The notes: generated from the letters alone by a model not told the origin. Shown: positions 1 through 8,820, counted from the first letter of the stretch. The stretch: 64,000 bases of DNA from Achromobacter piechaudii NBRC 102461 (GCF_001571245.1 NZ_BCTK01000005.1:744001-808000); one strand, 5' to 3'. A program made the numbers and translations.

Positions 1-364
1 CCGGTAATTCCTTGTCCATGCGTGCCTGGAGCTGCTCGACCGCATCCGCCAGTGCACGTCGCATGAGTTGTTCGACTTCCGCCTGCAGCCGGGCGCTCAA
101 TACCGTGGCGTCGGGCAGGGCGCGGGCGGGTGGCGACGCGACACCCGCATGAACGGCGGGGGCCTCATCCACGTTCCAGTCGGGGTCGTCGGCGACGTCC
201 GTAAGCAGGGGAAACGCGTCATCGGCGTCGACGTCGCTGGCGTCGTCGGCCAGTTCGGTCAGCACGGGGGTGTCAGGCTCGTCGGGCGGAAGCGGCGCAT
301 AAAGCGTCGGTTCGGCCCGTTGGGTCAGGGTGGGGATGCCGGGGTCGTTGGGGCGAGAGGGCAT
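1..364 (-). CDS. DUF2486 family protein, C-terminus beyond window edge
   Basis: The minus-strand frame opens at an ATG at 364 with a GGGAG ribosome site six bases upstream and stays open to the window edge, giving the first 121 residues. The N-terminus (MPSRPNDPGIPTLTQ) is followed by an acidic, Asp/Glu/Pro-rich stretch and then a helical end containing RLQAEVEQLMRRALADAVE. This matches my recollection of DUF2486, a small beta-proteobacterial family of unknown function found beside holC and valS. It is the third gene of a pepA–holC–DUF2486 run, 65 bases after holC, with a short GC hairpin (407–429) in the gap. No function can be read from it. Confidence 0.7.
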   Translation of the reverse strand, partial: MPSRPNDPGIPTLTQRAEPTLYAPLPPDEPDTPVLTELADDASDVDADDAFPLLTDVADDPDWNVDEAPAVHAGVASPPARALPDATVLSARLQAEVEQLMRRALADAVEQLQARMDKELP

Positions 365-429
365 GGAGACTCCCGAATATATCTAGGGGCCAGAGCGGAC
401 GCAGGGCCCGCCCGGACGGATTGGGCGGG

Positions 430-900
430 TCAACCGCTGGCCGGTTGGCGGCTGAGGTCGTGGCTTTGCGGCGTATGGCCCGCGTTCAGGTAGACGCGCC
501 AGCGCTGACGGGCCGCCTGCTTGTCATCGGGGTCGTCCGACACGATTTCAAGCAGCCGCTCGAAAGTCTCGAACCCGGGCGGGCAGTCGTTGTCCAGATT
601 CAGCAGCCACAGCGGCGGGGCATCCGGCCCGGCGTCGGGTTGGGCCGCCTGGGCGGCCTGCTGAGGGTCCCCGGCCGTCAACACCACCGGCGTTTCGGGC
701 GCGAGCGGGTCGTTGGCCAGCACATGGGGGACGAAAGCGGTGTCGTCGAACGCCCACAGCATGCGATCGAACGCGGCCAGGCGCGAGCCGTCTTTACAGT
801 ACACCACCAGCCGTTGCCCCGCCAGGAAGCGCTTGCGCACCACCTGGCAGGCCGTGCGCAAGCGGTCGGGCGCGCCAAAGGCGAAATCGATTCGCGTCAT
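430..900 (-). CDS. holC: DNA polymerase III subunit chi
   Basis: 156 residues, the usual size for HolC. The start (MTRIDFAFGAPDRL) leads into a fold with RKRFLAGQRLVVYCKDGSRLAAFDRMLWAF and a later VLLTAGDP-like segment, typical of chi. Chi binds psi in the clamp-loader complex and contacts the C-terminal tail of single-strand DNA-binding protein at the replication fork. It lies 22 bases downstream of pepA on the same strand, the widespread pepA–holC arrangement in proteobacteria, so it is probably co-transcribed with pepA. The C-terminal third is Pro/Ala/Asp-rich and less conserved. Confidence 0.93.
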   Translation of the reverse strand: MTRIDFAFGAPDRLRTACQVVRKRFLAGQRLVVYCKDGSRLAAFDRMLWAFDDTAFVPHVLANDPLAPETPVVLTAGDPQQAAQAAQPDAGPDAPPLWLLNLDNDCPPGFETFERLLEIVSDDPDDKQAARQRWRVYLNAGHTPQSHDLSRQPASG

Positions 901-922
901 GCCCGGTTCCGTTGCAGCAGTT

Positions 923-2431
923 TCAAACCTGATCCAGCAAGTACTGCATCAGCAGCGGCACGGGGCGGCCGGTGGCGCCCTTGTCCTTGCCACCGCGCCA
1001 GGCTGTGCCGGCGATGTCCAGGTGCGCCCACGGATAGGCCTTGGCAAAGCGCGACAGGAAGCAGGCGGCGGTCACCGCGCCGGCCGGGGGGCCGCCGATG
1101 TTGGCCAGGTCAGCGAAGTTGGACTTGAGCTGTTCCTGGTAGGCGTCGTCCATCGGCATGCGCCATGCCGTGTCCAGCGACTTGCGGCCGGCCGATGCCA
1201 GGGCGTCGGCCAATGCGTCGTCCTTGGAGAACAGGCCGCTGTTGACATTGCCCAGTGCCACGACGCAAGCGCCGGTCAGGGTGGCGATGTCGATCACGGC
1301 CGACGGCTTGAAGCGTTCGGCGTAGGTCAGTGCGTCGCACAGGACCAGGCGGCCCTCGGCGTCGGTGTTCAGGATTTCGATGGTCAGGCCGGCCATGCTG
1401 GTGACGACATCGCCCGGCTTGTTGGCGGTGCCGCTGGGCAGGTTCTCGCAGGCCGGGATCAGGCCGACTACGTCCAGCGGCAACTCCAGTTCGGCCAAGG
1501 CGCGGAACGAACCGAGCACGCTGGCGGCGCCGCACATGTCGTACTTCATTTCGTCCATCGTGGCGGCGGGCTTGAGCGAGATGCCGCCGGCATCGAACGT
1601 GATGCCCTTGCCGACCAGCACGATCGGACCCTGGGCGCTCTTTGCCCCTTTCTTGGCGGCCTTCGCGCCGGCGTGGCGCAGCACGATGAAGCGCAGCGCT
1701 TCGGCCGAACCCTTGGCCACGGACAGGAACGAGCCCATGCCGAGCGCCTCGACCTGCTTGCGGTCCAGCACTTCCACTTTCAGCGACTTGAATTCGCGCG
1801 CCAGGCGCTTTGCCGTGTCGCCCAGGTAGGTGGGGGTGCAGATGTTGCCGGGCAGGTTGCCCAGCGTGCGGGTCAGTTCCATGCCGTTGGCGATGGCGGC
1901 GCCTTCGCGCAGGCCTTTCTGGGCCTGGGCGGCGTCGGCGCGCTCGACGATCTGGATGATCTTCTTGAGCTTGGGACGCGCGTCGCGATCCGGTTTGCCG
2001 AAGCTGGCGTCGTAGTGATAGGTGGCGGCGCCGGCCGCGATGGCGGCGCTGCGAGCGCGGGCGATGATGGCGACGTCGGCGATGGGGTTGGCTGCCAGCG
2101 TGGATACGCCTTCCGTCAGTTGCGCGGCCACGCAGGCGGAGGCGAATGCCTGTTCAGCCGATGCGTGGGCGCGGGCCGAATATTCGTCCTGTTTGCCCAG
2201 ACCCACCAGCACCACGCGCTGGGCGGTGACGCCGGGCAGCGTGCGCAGCGTCAACGTGGAGCCGGCGCGGCCGCGGAACTCGGCCTTGACCACGGCGCGC
2301 ACGGCGCCGTTGGAAGCGCGGTCGATGATGTCCGCGGCGGGGCTCAACACGCCATCCGCGTACACCCCGACAGCCAGGGCGGCGGTTTTAACCTGGTGCA
2401 GGGAAGCAGTGGTCTGTGTGCTAAATTCCAT
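923..2431 (-). CDS. pepA: leucyl aminopeptidase (M17)
   Basis: 502 residues, normal for PepA. The C-terminal catalytic domain carries GKGITFDAGGISLKP and the family signature NTDAEGRLVL, which supply the two-metal ligands (Asp and Glu) and the catalytic Lys. The enzyme is a cytoplasmic hexameric aminopeptidase that removes N-terminal residues, preferentially Leu; in E. coli it also binds DNA as a Xer recombination accessory and carAB regulator. It starts 57 bases from the divergent lptF, so the two promoters share a very short region. It is followed closely by holC. Confidence 0.97.
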   Translation of the reverse strand: MEFSTQTTASLHQVKTAALAVGVYADGVLSPAADIIDRASNGAVRAVVKAEFRGRAGSTLTLRTLPGVTAQRVVLVGLGKQDEYSARAHASAEQAFASACVAAQLTEGVSTLAANPIADVAIIARARSAAIAAGAATYHYDASFGKPDRDARPKLKKIIQIVERADAAQAQKGLREGAAIANGMELTRTLGNLPGNICTPTYLGDTAKRLAREFKSLKVEVLDRKQVEALGMGSFLSVAKGSAEALRFIVLRHAGAKAAKKGAKSAQGPIVLVGKGITFDAGGISLKPAATMDEMKYDMCGAASVLGSFRALAELELPLDVVGLIPACENLPSGTANKPGDVVTSMAGLTIEILNTDAEGRLVLCDALTYAERFKPSAVIDIATLTGACVVALGNVNSGLFSKDDALADALASAGRKSLDTAWRMPMDDAYQEQLKSNFADLANIGGPPAGAVTAACFLSRFAKAYPWAHLDIAGTAWRGGKDKGATGRPVPLLMQYLLDQV

Positions 2432-2488
2432 GAGGGTTTCCCGTGTGCGTCTGTGTATGATGCGGTCGATTATCCCGCATATTCTCCC

Positions 2489-3598
2489 ATGTCTCTATTT
2501 AAACGCTCTGTCGTCAGCGAGATCACCAGTCACGCTGGCGTTGTCTTTTCCACGTTGCTCATCGTGTGGCTCAGCGTGCTTCTCGTGCGCCTGCTCGGTG
2601 AGGCGGCGGGCGGCAACATCGGAGCCGACGTCGTCCTGGTGCTGGCCGCGCTGTCCACCATCACGGCGTTGCCGACCATCTTGGCCGTGTCCATCTTCAT
2701 TGCCGTGCTGACGACCGTCACGCGCAACTACCGCGAATCCGAAATGGTGGTGTGGTTTGCCAGCGGCTTGTCCCTGGCTGACTGGTTGAAGCCCGTGTTG
2801 CGCGTCGCCGTGCCCGTGGCCCTGGCCGTGGCGGGCTTGACGCTGGTGGCCGCGCCGTGGGCGTATCGGCAGATTGGCGAATACCACGAGCGTTTCGAGC
2901 AGCGCTCCGACCTGTCTAAAGTCACCGCGGGGCAATTCGCGGAATCGTCGGGCGGCAGTCGCGTGTTCTTCTCTGAAGACCCGGTCACGCCAACCGATGA
3001 GCTGGGCAACGTATTCGCGCGCGAAACGGGCCCGGAATGGTTGAGCGTGCTGACGGCAAGCAGCGCACACAGCGAGACGCTGCCTAATGGCGACCGCTTC
3101 CTGGTGCTGGGCGAAGGCCATCGCTACGATCTGAAACCGGGTACGCCCGAGATCCGTCTCGTGCACTTCAACAAATACGGGCTGCGGCTGGAAAGCAAGG
3201 CAGGGGGCGACCCCATTGCCGAAGCACGCGCCGCCGCCGAGCGTTCGTCCAAGGCGCGCACCACGATGCAATTGGTCGAAGACAACACGGACAGCAGCTG
3301 GTCGCAGGTGATGTGGCGCATTTCCTTGCCGCTGGCCGCGCTGAACCTTGCGCTGCTGGCCATTCCGCTGGGCGCGGTGAATCCGCGCCTGGGCCGCTCG
3401 GGCGACCTGCTCATCGCGGGTCTGGTCGGCCTGCTCTACATGAACCTGATCAACCTTTCGCGCGCCTGGATTTCCAATGGCAAGCTGAGTTTTGGCGTGG
3501 GGGTGTGGGCGATTCACGGCGCGGTGGCCTTGCTGACCGTATTCCTGCTGATGCGCCGCCTGCGCGTGAAGGCGCCCAAGGACGTCAAGCCAGCCTGA
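2489..3598 (+). CDS. lptF: LPS export ABC transporter permease LptF
   Basis: 369 residues beginning MSLFKRSVVSEITSHAG. There are membrane segments near residues 15–35, 50–75 and 95–120, a large periplasmic beta-jellyroll-like region around 125–270, and three C-terminal membrane segments. This is the LptF/LptG layout; the protein forms the inner-membrane part of LptB2FG, which extracts lipopolysaccharide for transport to the outer membrane. The reading frame stays open far upstream, but that stretch is antisense to pepA, so I chose the ATG at 2489. In many proteobacteria lptG follows directly; here a terminator and a LysR gene follow instead. Confidence 0.93.
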   Translation: MSLFKRSVVSEITSHAGVVFSTLLIVWLSVLLVRLLGEAAGGNIGADVVLVLAALSTITALPTILAVSIFIAVLTTVTRNYRESEMVVWFASGLSLADWLKPVLRVAVPVALAVAGLTLVAAPWAYRQIGEYHERFEQRSDLSKVTAGQFAESSGGSRVFFSEDPVTPTDELGNVFARETGPEWLSVLTASSAHSETLPNGDRFLVLGEGHRYDLKPGTPEIRLVHFNKYGLRLESKAGGDPIAEARAAAERSSKARTTMQLVEDNTDSSWSQVMWRISLPLAALNLALLAIPLGAVNPRLGRSGDLLIAGLVGLLYMNLINLSRAWISNGKLSFGVGVWAIHGAVALLTVFLLMRRLRVKAPKDVKPA

Positions 3599-3644
3599 GG
3601 TTGGCAGCGGCCGAACGCTAGACGGCCCAACAGACTGACCCGAC

Positions 3645-3670
3645 GCGGGGGCCGACGAGGCCCCCGCTTT
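3645..3670 (+). terminator. Rho-independent terminator after lptF
   Basis: A nine-base stem GCGGGGGCC/GGCCCCCGC with a GACGA loop is followed by TTT. It ends transcription of lptF just before the convergent LysR gene. Confidence 0.75.
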
Positions 3671-3673
3671 GCA

Positions 3674-4618
3674 TCAGGGCAGGTACTTCATCGTGCCGCG
3701 CTTGCCGGCCAGCAGGTCGGCGTTCTTCAGCACGGACTTGCGAATGAATTCCCACAGCACCGTCACCCGCTTGAGCTTGCGCAGGTCCTCGTGGCAGTAC
3801 ATCCAGAACGACCGCGTGATCTCGATATCGTTTTGCAGCACCGGTTTCAGGCGCGGGTCCTGCGCGGCGATGAAGCAGGGCAGCACGGCCAGCGACTGGC
3901 CTTGCAGCGCCGCGTGATATTGCGCCACCACGCTGGTGCTGCGCAACACCACATTGCTGGCCGGCAACAGATCTTCCAGATAGCGCAGGCGTTCACTGAA
4001 CAGCAGTTCGTCGACATAGCCGATGAACGTGTGCCGGGCCAGGTCCGCGCGCGTTTCGATGGGGGCGTGCCGGGCCAGATAACCGGGCGTGCCATACAGG
4101 CGCAAGGTGTAATCGCACAGCTTGCTGCATACATAGGGACCGCGCTGCGGCCGCTCGATGGTGATGGCCAGATCGGCTTCGCGCTTTGACAGGCTGACAA
4201 AGCGGGGCACGGGCAGGATGTCCAGCGTGATGTGGGGATAACGGCGCTGGAAGTCAGCCGCCAGCGGCGTCAGCACATAGCTGCCGAACCCTTCCGTGGC
4301 GCCGATGCGCAGATGTCCCGACAAGGCCTGACCGATGCCCGACAGGTTCTCACGCGCGGTATGCACCGTGCTTTCCATCTGTTCCGCATGCACGAACAGG
4401 CGCTGGCCATCGTCGGTCAGCACGAACCCCGCGCTGCGCGACTTTTCGAATAGCAGGGTGTCCAGCTCGGTTTCCAGCGCCCGGATGCGGCGCGACACGG
4501 TGGTGTGTTCGACCCCCAGCTTGCGCGCCGCCGCGCTGACCCGCTGGGTGCGAGCCACCTCCAGGAAGTACCGCAGGCTGTCCCAATCCAACACGATTTC
4601 GTTCTCCGAATGCCGCAC
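3674..4618 (-). CDS. LysR-family transcriptional regulator
   Basis: 314 residues with an N-terminal winged helix-turn-helix (LRYFLEVARTQRVSAAARKL, then VEHTTVSRRIRALE) at about 12–70 and a LysR substrate-binding domain from about 95. The gene is divergent from a periplasmic binding protein and mmsA, the classical LysR layout, so it probably controls that pair and itself. A perfect palindrome lies 30 bases upstream of its start. The ligand is unknown; a branched-chain amino acid or beta-amino acid catabolite would fit the neighbours, which is inference only. Confidence 0.9.
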   Translation of the reverse strand: MRHSENEIVLDWDSLRYFLEVARTQRVSAAARKLGVEHTTVSRRIRALETELDTLLFEKSRSAGFVLTDDGQRLFVHAEQMESTVHTARENLSGIGQALSGHLRIGATEGFGSYVLTPLAADFQRRYPHITLDILPVPRFVSLSKREADLAITIERPQRGPYVCSKLCDYTLRLYGTPGYLARHAPIETRADLARHTFIGYVDELLFSERLRYLEDLLPASNVVLRSTSVVAQYHAALQGQSLAVLPCFIAAQDPRLKPVLQNDIEITRSFWMYCHEDLRKLKRVTVLWEFIRKSVLKNADLLAGKRGTMKYLP

Positions 4619-4647
4619 GCCGGCACGTCAGGCGGGGCGTTTTTTGA

Positions 4648-4676
4648 TTGTGCATGAATGCACAAGGAATGTGCAT
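4648..4676. promoter_or_regulatory. candidate LysR operator
   Basis: TTGTGCATGAATGCACAA (4648–4665) is a perfect inverted repeat with eight-base arms. A further half-site, TGTGCAT, follows at 4670–4676. The site sits between the LysR start (4618) and the divergent binding-protein gene (4809), where an autoregulatory LysR recognition site is expected. Confidence 0.55.
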
Positions 4677-4808
4677 TTCTAGTGTTGCTTGTTGATTTTC
4701 ACACATCTACACTGGGTCGGCAGGCCTCGGGGCATTGCCCTGGGAGTCTCAGGCCGCAAAGACGGCATCACGCTATTGATCAGCGCATAACACTCAGGAG
4801 ACAAATCC

Positions 4809-6026
4809 ATGAAATTGCACGCACGCGGGCTGGCCGCAGGCTTGTGTCTGGGCGCGTTATTGGTGAGCCAGGCGCAGGCGGCCGACAAGCCGCCAGTGAA
4901 GATCGGCATCCTGACGGACATGTCCGGCACTTATGCCGGGATGGGTGGGGCGGGATCGGTGGCGGCGGCGCAGTTGGCCATCGACGACTGCCTGGCCGCG
5001 GAATGCAAGGGCATGAAGATCGACCTGGTCTCCGCCGACAACCAGAACAAGGCGGACGTGGGCGCCGCGAAAGCGCGCGAATGGTTTGACCGCGACGGCG
5101 TCACGGCCATTGCGGACCTGACCAACTCTGCCGTGGCGCTGGCGGTGCAGGGCATCGCGCGCGAGAAAAACAAGGTGGTGATGTTCTCCGGTCCGGCCAC
5201 CACGGCCCTGACCAACAAGGAATGTTCGCCCGTCGGGTTCCACTGGATGTTCGACACGTACTCGCAGTCGGCCGGCGGCGCCAAGGCCACGGTGCGGGCG
5301 GGCGGCAAGTCCTGGTACTTCATCACGGTGGACTACGCGTTCGGACACTCGCTGGAGGCCGACACGGCCAAGGCGGTGAAGGCGCTGGGTGGCACGGTGG
5401 TCGGCAGCGTGCGACACCCGCTGAACGCGCCGGATTTCGCGTCCTATCTGTTGCAGGCGCAAAGTTCGAAAGCGCAGGTGGTGGCGTTGGCCAACGGCGG
5501 GCAGGACACCGTCAACGCGGTCAAGCAGGCGCGCGAATTCGGCATTGTTTCGGGCGGACAACGCCTGGTGTCGTTGCTGATCTTCCTGTCCGACCTGCGT
5601 GCGCTGGGGCTGGAAAGCGCGCAGGGGCTGTCGTATGTGGACGGCTTTTATTGGGATTACGACGACGCGTCGCGGCAATGGTCCGCGCGTTTCGAAAAGG
5701 CCTTCCGAGGCTTGAAGCCCACGATGACCCAGGCCGGCGTGTATTCCAGCGTGCTGCATTACCTGCGCGCGACGGCGGCGGCCGGCAGCACCGACGGCAA
5801 GGTCGTGGCCGACAAGATGCGCGAACTGCCGATCAAGGATCCGATCATGCGCAACGCATCGATCCGTCCGGATGGCCGCGTGATCCACGACATGTACCTG
5901 TACGAAGTGAAGAAGCCCGCGGACTCCAAGGGCGGCTGGGACTATTCCAAGCTGGTGGCCACCATTCCGGCGGCCGAAGCCTTCCAGCCCCTCGCCGACT
6001 CCACCTGCCCGCTGGTGAAGAAATAA
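4809..6026 (+). CDS. ABC transporter periplasmic substrate-binding protein, branched-chain amino acid type
   Basis: 405 residues with a signal peptide ending near AQA at residue 24, followed by KIGILTDMSGTYAGMGGAGS, typical of the Peripla_BP_6 (LivJ-like) family. These proteins capture branched-chain amino acids, amides or aromatic acids in the periplasm for a LivHMGF-type permease. No such permease or ATPase is nearby, so it either works with a distant transporter or serves in sensing. The ATG has a CAGGAG ribosome site ten bases upstream. It precedes mmsA by 96 bases and is divergent from the LysR gene. Confidence 0.88.
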   Translation: MKLHARGLAAGLCLGALLVSQAQAADKPPVKIGILTDMSGTYAGMGGAGSVAAAQLAIDDCLAAECKGMKIDLVSADNQNKADVGAAKAREWFDRDGVTAIADLTNSAVALAVQGIAREKNKVVMFSGPATTALTNKECSPVGFHWMFDTYSQSAGGAKATVRAGGKSWYFITVDYAFGHSLEADTAKAVKALGGTVVGSVRHPLNAPDFASYLLQAQSSKAQVVALANGGQDTVNAVKQAREFGIVSGGQRLVSLLIFLSDLRALGLESAQGLSYVDGFYWDYDDASRQWSARFEKAFRGLKPTMTQAGVYSSVLHYLRATAAAGSTDGKVVADKMRELPIKDPIMRNASIRPDGRVIHDMYLYEVKKPADSKGGWDYSKLVATIPAAEAFQPLADSTCPLVKK

Positions 6027-6063
6027 GCCGGCGCGCCGGCGCGGCTCTTGCCGGCCGGCGCGC
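6027..6063 (+). other. strong intergenic hairpin between binding-protein gene and mmsA
   Basis: The first 14 bases form a perfect palindrome (GCCGGCGCGCCGGC). The segment at 6031–6040 can also pair over ten bases with 6054–6063. There is no T-run, so it is more likely a transcript-stabilising or attenuating structure than a simple terminator. Confidence 0.6.
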
Positions 6064-6122
6064 GGCCCTATCCAAGAACGCGGATTCCATCCGCATCGAC
6101 TACGCAGTGTGAGGAGCATCAA

Positions 6123-7616
6123 ATGAGTGAAGTCCCCCGCGTTCCGCTATTGATCGGCGGCAAGCTCGTGCAGTCCAAGTCCACCGAATGGCGAGACGTG
6201 ATCAACCCCGCCACCCAGGAGGTCGTTGCCAAGGTGCCCTTCGCGACACGCGAAGAACTGGACCTTGCCGTCTCCAACGCCAAGGAAGCCTTCAAGACCT
6301 GGCGCAACAGCGGCCAAGGCACGCGCATGCGCGTCATGCTGAAATTTCAGGAGCTGCTGCGCGCCAACACCGGCAAGCTGGCCGAGATGATCACGCGCGA
6401 ACATGGCAAGACCCTGCCTGACGCCGAAGGCGAGATCGGGCGCGGTCTGGAAGTGGTCGAACACGCCTGCTCGATCGCCAATCTGCAACTGGGCGAATAC
6501 GCCGAGAACGCCGCATCGGGCATCGACGTCTACACCCTGATCCAGCCGCTGGGCGTGTGCGCCGGCATCACCGCGTTCAACTTTCCGGTGATGCTGCCTT
6601 GCTTCATGTTCCCGATCGCCGTGGCGTGCGGCAACAGTTTCGTGCTCAAGCCTTCCGAGCAGGATCCGACCGCGTCGCTGTTCCTGGCCCAGCTTGCACT
6701 GGAAGCCGGTCTGCCGCCGGGCGTGCTGAACGTCGTGCACGGTGGTCCGGACACGGCCAACGGCCTGTGCGAACACCCGGACATCAAGGCCGTATCGTTC
6801 ATCGGCTCGACCCGCGTAGGCACCGAGATCTACAACCGCGCGTCGGCGGCGGGCAAGCGTTGCCAGTCGATGATGGGTGCCAAGAACCATTGCGTGATCC
6901 TGCCGGACGCAGACCCCGAAGTGGCGTTGAACCAACTGGTGGGCGCGGCCTTTGGCGCGGCTGGCCAGCGTTGCATGGCCTCGTCGGTCGCCGTGCTGGT
7001 GGGCGAGGCCCGTAACTGGCTGCCCGACTTTGTCGAGCGCTCGAAAAAGCTGAAGGTCAATTCCGGCACCGACCGTGAAGCGGACCTGGGCCCGCTGGTG
7101 TCGCCCAACGCCAAGAAGCGCGTCGAAAGCCTGATTCAAAAGGGCGTGGACGAAGGCGCCAAGCTGCTGCTGGACGGCCGCAACCTGAAGGTCTCGGGGT
7201 TCGAGCAGGGCAACTTCGTGGGCCCGACGATTTTCGACGGCGTCAATGAAGAGATGACGATCTACACCGAAGAGATCTTCGGGCCGGTCCTGTGCTGCGT
7301 CGGCGTGGAAACGCTGGAAGACGCCGTGGCCTTCATCAATCGCAACCCCAACGGCAATGGCGTGGCGCTGTTCACCCAGGACGGCGGCGCGGCGCGCTAC
7401 TTCCAGAACAACATCGACGTGGGGCAGGTGGGCATCAACGTGCCGATCCCCGTGCCGGTGGCGTGGTTCAGCTTCACGGGTTCGCGCGGCTCCAAGCTGG
7501 GCGACCTGGGCCCCAACGGTAAGCAGGCGGTGCAGTTCTGGACGCAGACCAAGACGGTGACGGCGCGCTGGTCCGCTCACGCCAAGACCGTGAACACCAC
7601 GATTTCGATGCGCTGA
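6123..7616 (+). CDS. mmsA: CoA-acylating methylmalonate-semialdehyde dehydrogenase
   Basis: 497 residues from the ATG at 6123, preceded by GTGAGGAG. The aldehyde dehydrogenase fold is complete: TAFNFPVMLP, FVLKPSEQDP, FIGSTRVG and the catalytic cysteine in GQRCMAS at residue 284, the position expected for MmsA. The enzyme oxidises methylmalonate semialdehyde (valine catabolism) or malonate semialdehyde (beta-alanine catabolism) with NAD+ and CoA to propionyl-CoA or acetyl-CoA. Propionyl-CoA would feed the prp genes found elsewhere in the window. It follows the binding-protein gene and is probably under the same LysR control. An upstream in-frame extension to 6048 overlaps the hairpin region and is not used. 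Confidence 0.94.
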   Translation: MSEVPRVPLLIGGKLVQSKSTEWRDVINPATQEVVAKVPFATREELDLAVSNAKEAFKTWRNSGQGTRMRVMLKFQELLRANTGKLAEMITREHGKTLPDAEGEIGRGLEVVEHACSIANLQLGEYAENAASGIDVYTLIQPLGVCAGITAFNFPVMLPCFMFPIAVACGNSFVLKPSEQDPTASLFLAQLALEAGLPPGVLNVVHGGPDTANGLCEHPDIKAVSFIGSTRVGTEIYNRASAAGKRCQSMMGAKNHCVILPDADPEVALNQLVGAAFGAAGQRCMASSVAVLVGEARNWLPDFVERSKKLKVNSGTDREADLGPLVSPNAKKRVESLIQKGVDEGAKLLLDGRNLKVSGFEQGNFVGPTIFDGVNEEMTIYTEEIFGPVLCCVGVETLEDAVAFINRNPNGNGVALFTQDGGAARYFQNNIDVGQVGINVPIPVPVAWFSFTGSRGSKLGDLGPNGKQAVQFWTQTKTVTARWSAHAKTVNTTISMR

Positions 7617-7679
7617 AAGGGGGACGCCTTGCTCTTAAGCTTATACCAATAAGTCATATAGTTAGGCGTCCTTATTACT

Positions 7680-7685
7680 TATAAT
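7680..7685 (+). promoter_or_regulatory. -10 box of the cysB promoter
   Basis: A perfect TATAAT lies 25 bases before the cysB ATG within an AT-rich stretch (7637–7687) that contrasts with the surrounding GC-rich DNA. No good -35 hexamer is visible. AT-rich upstream DNA is typical where CysB binds its own promoter. Confidence 0.5.
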
Positions 7686-7710
7686 TGGCCGATCTATCAG
7701 GGGCCAATGT

Positions 7711-8655
7711 ATGAACCTCCAGCAATTTCGTTTTGTGCGTGAAACCATCCGGCGCGACTTCAACCTGACCGAGGCCGCCCGGATGCTCTATACCTCGCAG
7801 CCTGGAGTGTCCAAGGCCATCATCGAATTCGAAGACGAGCTGGGCATCAAGATCTTCGAACGCCACGGCAAGCGCATCAAGGGCCTGACCAAGCCGGGCC
7901 TGGCCGTGTCGCAAGTCATCGACCGCATCATGCGCGAAGTCGACAATCTGAAAAAAGTCAGCGATGAGTTCGCCCGCCGCGACGAAGGCGGCCTGGTCAT
8001 CGCCTGCACCCACACGCAAGCACGCTATCTGTTGCCGCGCGTGATTCCCGCGTTCCGCAAGCAGTTTCCCAAGGTGCATCTGTCCCTGGCTGAAGGCAGC
8101 CCCGCGCAATTGGCCGAGATGGTGCTGCACGAACAGGCCGACCTGGCGCTGGCCACCGAATCGCTGGCGTTGACGCCCGGCCTGGCGACCTTGCCCGTCT
8201 ACGCCTGGGAACACACCGTCGTGGTGCGGCCGGATCACCCGCTGGCCGAACTGACTTCCAGCGCCGCCAAGCGCCTGTCGCTGGCGCAGCTGGCAGAACA
8301 TCCCATCGTTACGTATGACCGCGCGTTCACGGGCCGCAGCACCATCGACGAAGTCTTCGCCAACCAGGGCATCCATCCCGACATCGTGCTGGAAGCCATC
8401 GACGCCGACGTCATCAAGACCTACGTGGACGTGGGGCTGGGTATCGGCATCATCGCAGGCGTGGCCTACGACCCCCGGCGCGATTCCAATCTGGTGGGGC
8501 TGCCCGTGGGCCATCTGTTCGGCACGCACACCACGCGGGTGGGGGTGAAGTCCGGCGTGTTCCTGCGCGACTACGTCTATACCTTCCTGGAAATGCTGGC
8601 CCCGTCGCTGACCCGTGCGGTGGTGACCGAGGCAGTGCAGGGCGCGCCCAAGTAA
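7711..8655 (+). CDS. cysB: LysR-type regulator of cysteine biosynthesis CysB
   Basis: 314 residues. The N-terminus MNLQQFRFVRETIRRDFNLTEAARMLYTSQPGVSKAI is highly characteristic of CysB/Cbl, as is FERHGKRIKGLTKPG. CysB activates sulfate assimilation genes in response to N-acetylserine and O-acetylserine and represses itself. The C-terminal domain contains TYDRAFTGRSTIDEVF and IKTYVDVGLGIGII, part of the ligand-binding domain in this family. It stands alone, with its own promoter and a terminator after it. CysB rather than Cbl is favoured because it is the universal family member, but Cbl cannot be excluded. Confidence 0.9.
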   Translation: MNLQQFRFVRETIRRDFNLTEAARMLYTSQPGVSKAIIEFEDELGIKIFERHGKRIKGLTKPGLAVSQVIDRIMREVDNLKKVSDEFARRDEGGLVIACTHTQARYLLPRVIPAFRKQFPKVHLSLAEGSPAQLAEMVLHEQADLALATESLALTPGLATLPVYAWEHTVVVRPDHPLAELTSSAAKRLSLAQLAEHPIVTYDRAFTGRSTIDEVFANQGIHPDIVLEAIDADVIKTYVDVGLGIGIIAGVAYDPRRDSNLVGLPVGHLFGTHTTRVGVKSGVFLRDYVYTFLEMLAPSLTRAVVTEAVQGAPK

Positions 8656-8673
8656 GCCTGGCGGTCCCATAAG

Positions 8674-8711
8674 AAAAGTGCGGCGTCTTTCGGACGGCGC
8701 GCTTTTTTTTT
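8674..8711 (+). terminator. Rho-independent terminator after cysB
   Basis: A long stem (AAAAGTGCG…, one mismatch, loop TTTCG) is followed by nine T residues. Confidence 0.85.
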
Positions 8712-8820
8712 GCGCGCTCACAGCACCTGGCTGACGGGCCGGACCGGGCGCAAAGCCGCGAGTTCCCTGGGGCGATAGCAAATCTCGCTATCCCTTCGAG
8801 CGAGCTCATATAAATAATTA

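Noticed and set aside
713..2488. A long N-terminal extension of LptF
   Set aside because: The stretch is antisense to pepA and low in sequence meaning; LptF normally begins at the membrane segment reached from the ATG at 2489.
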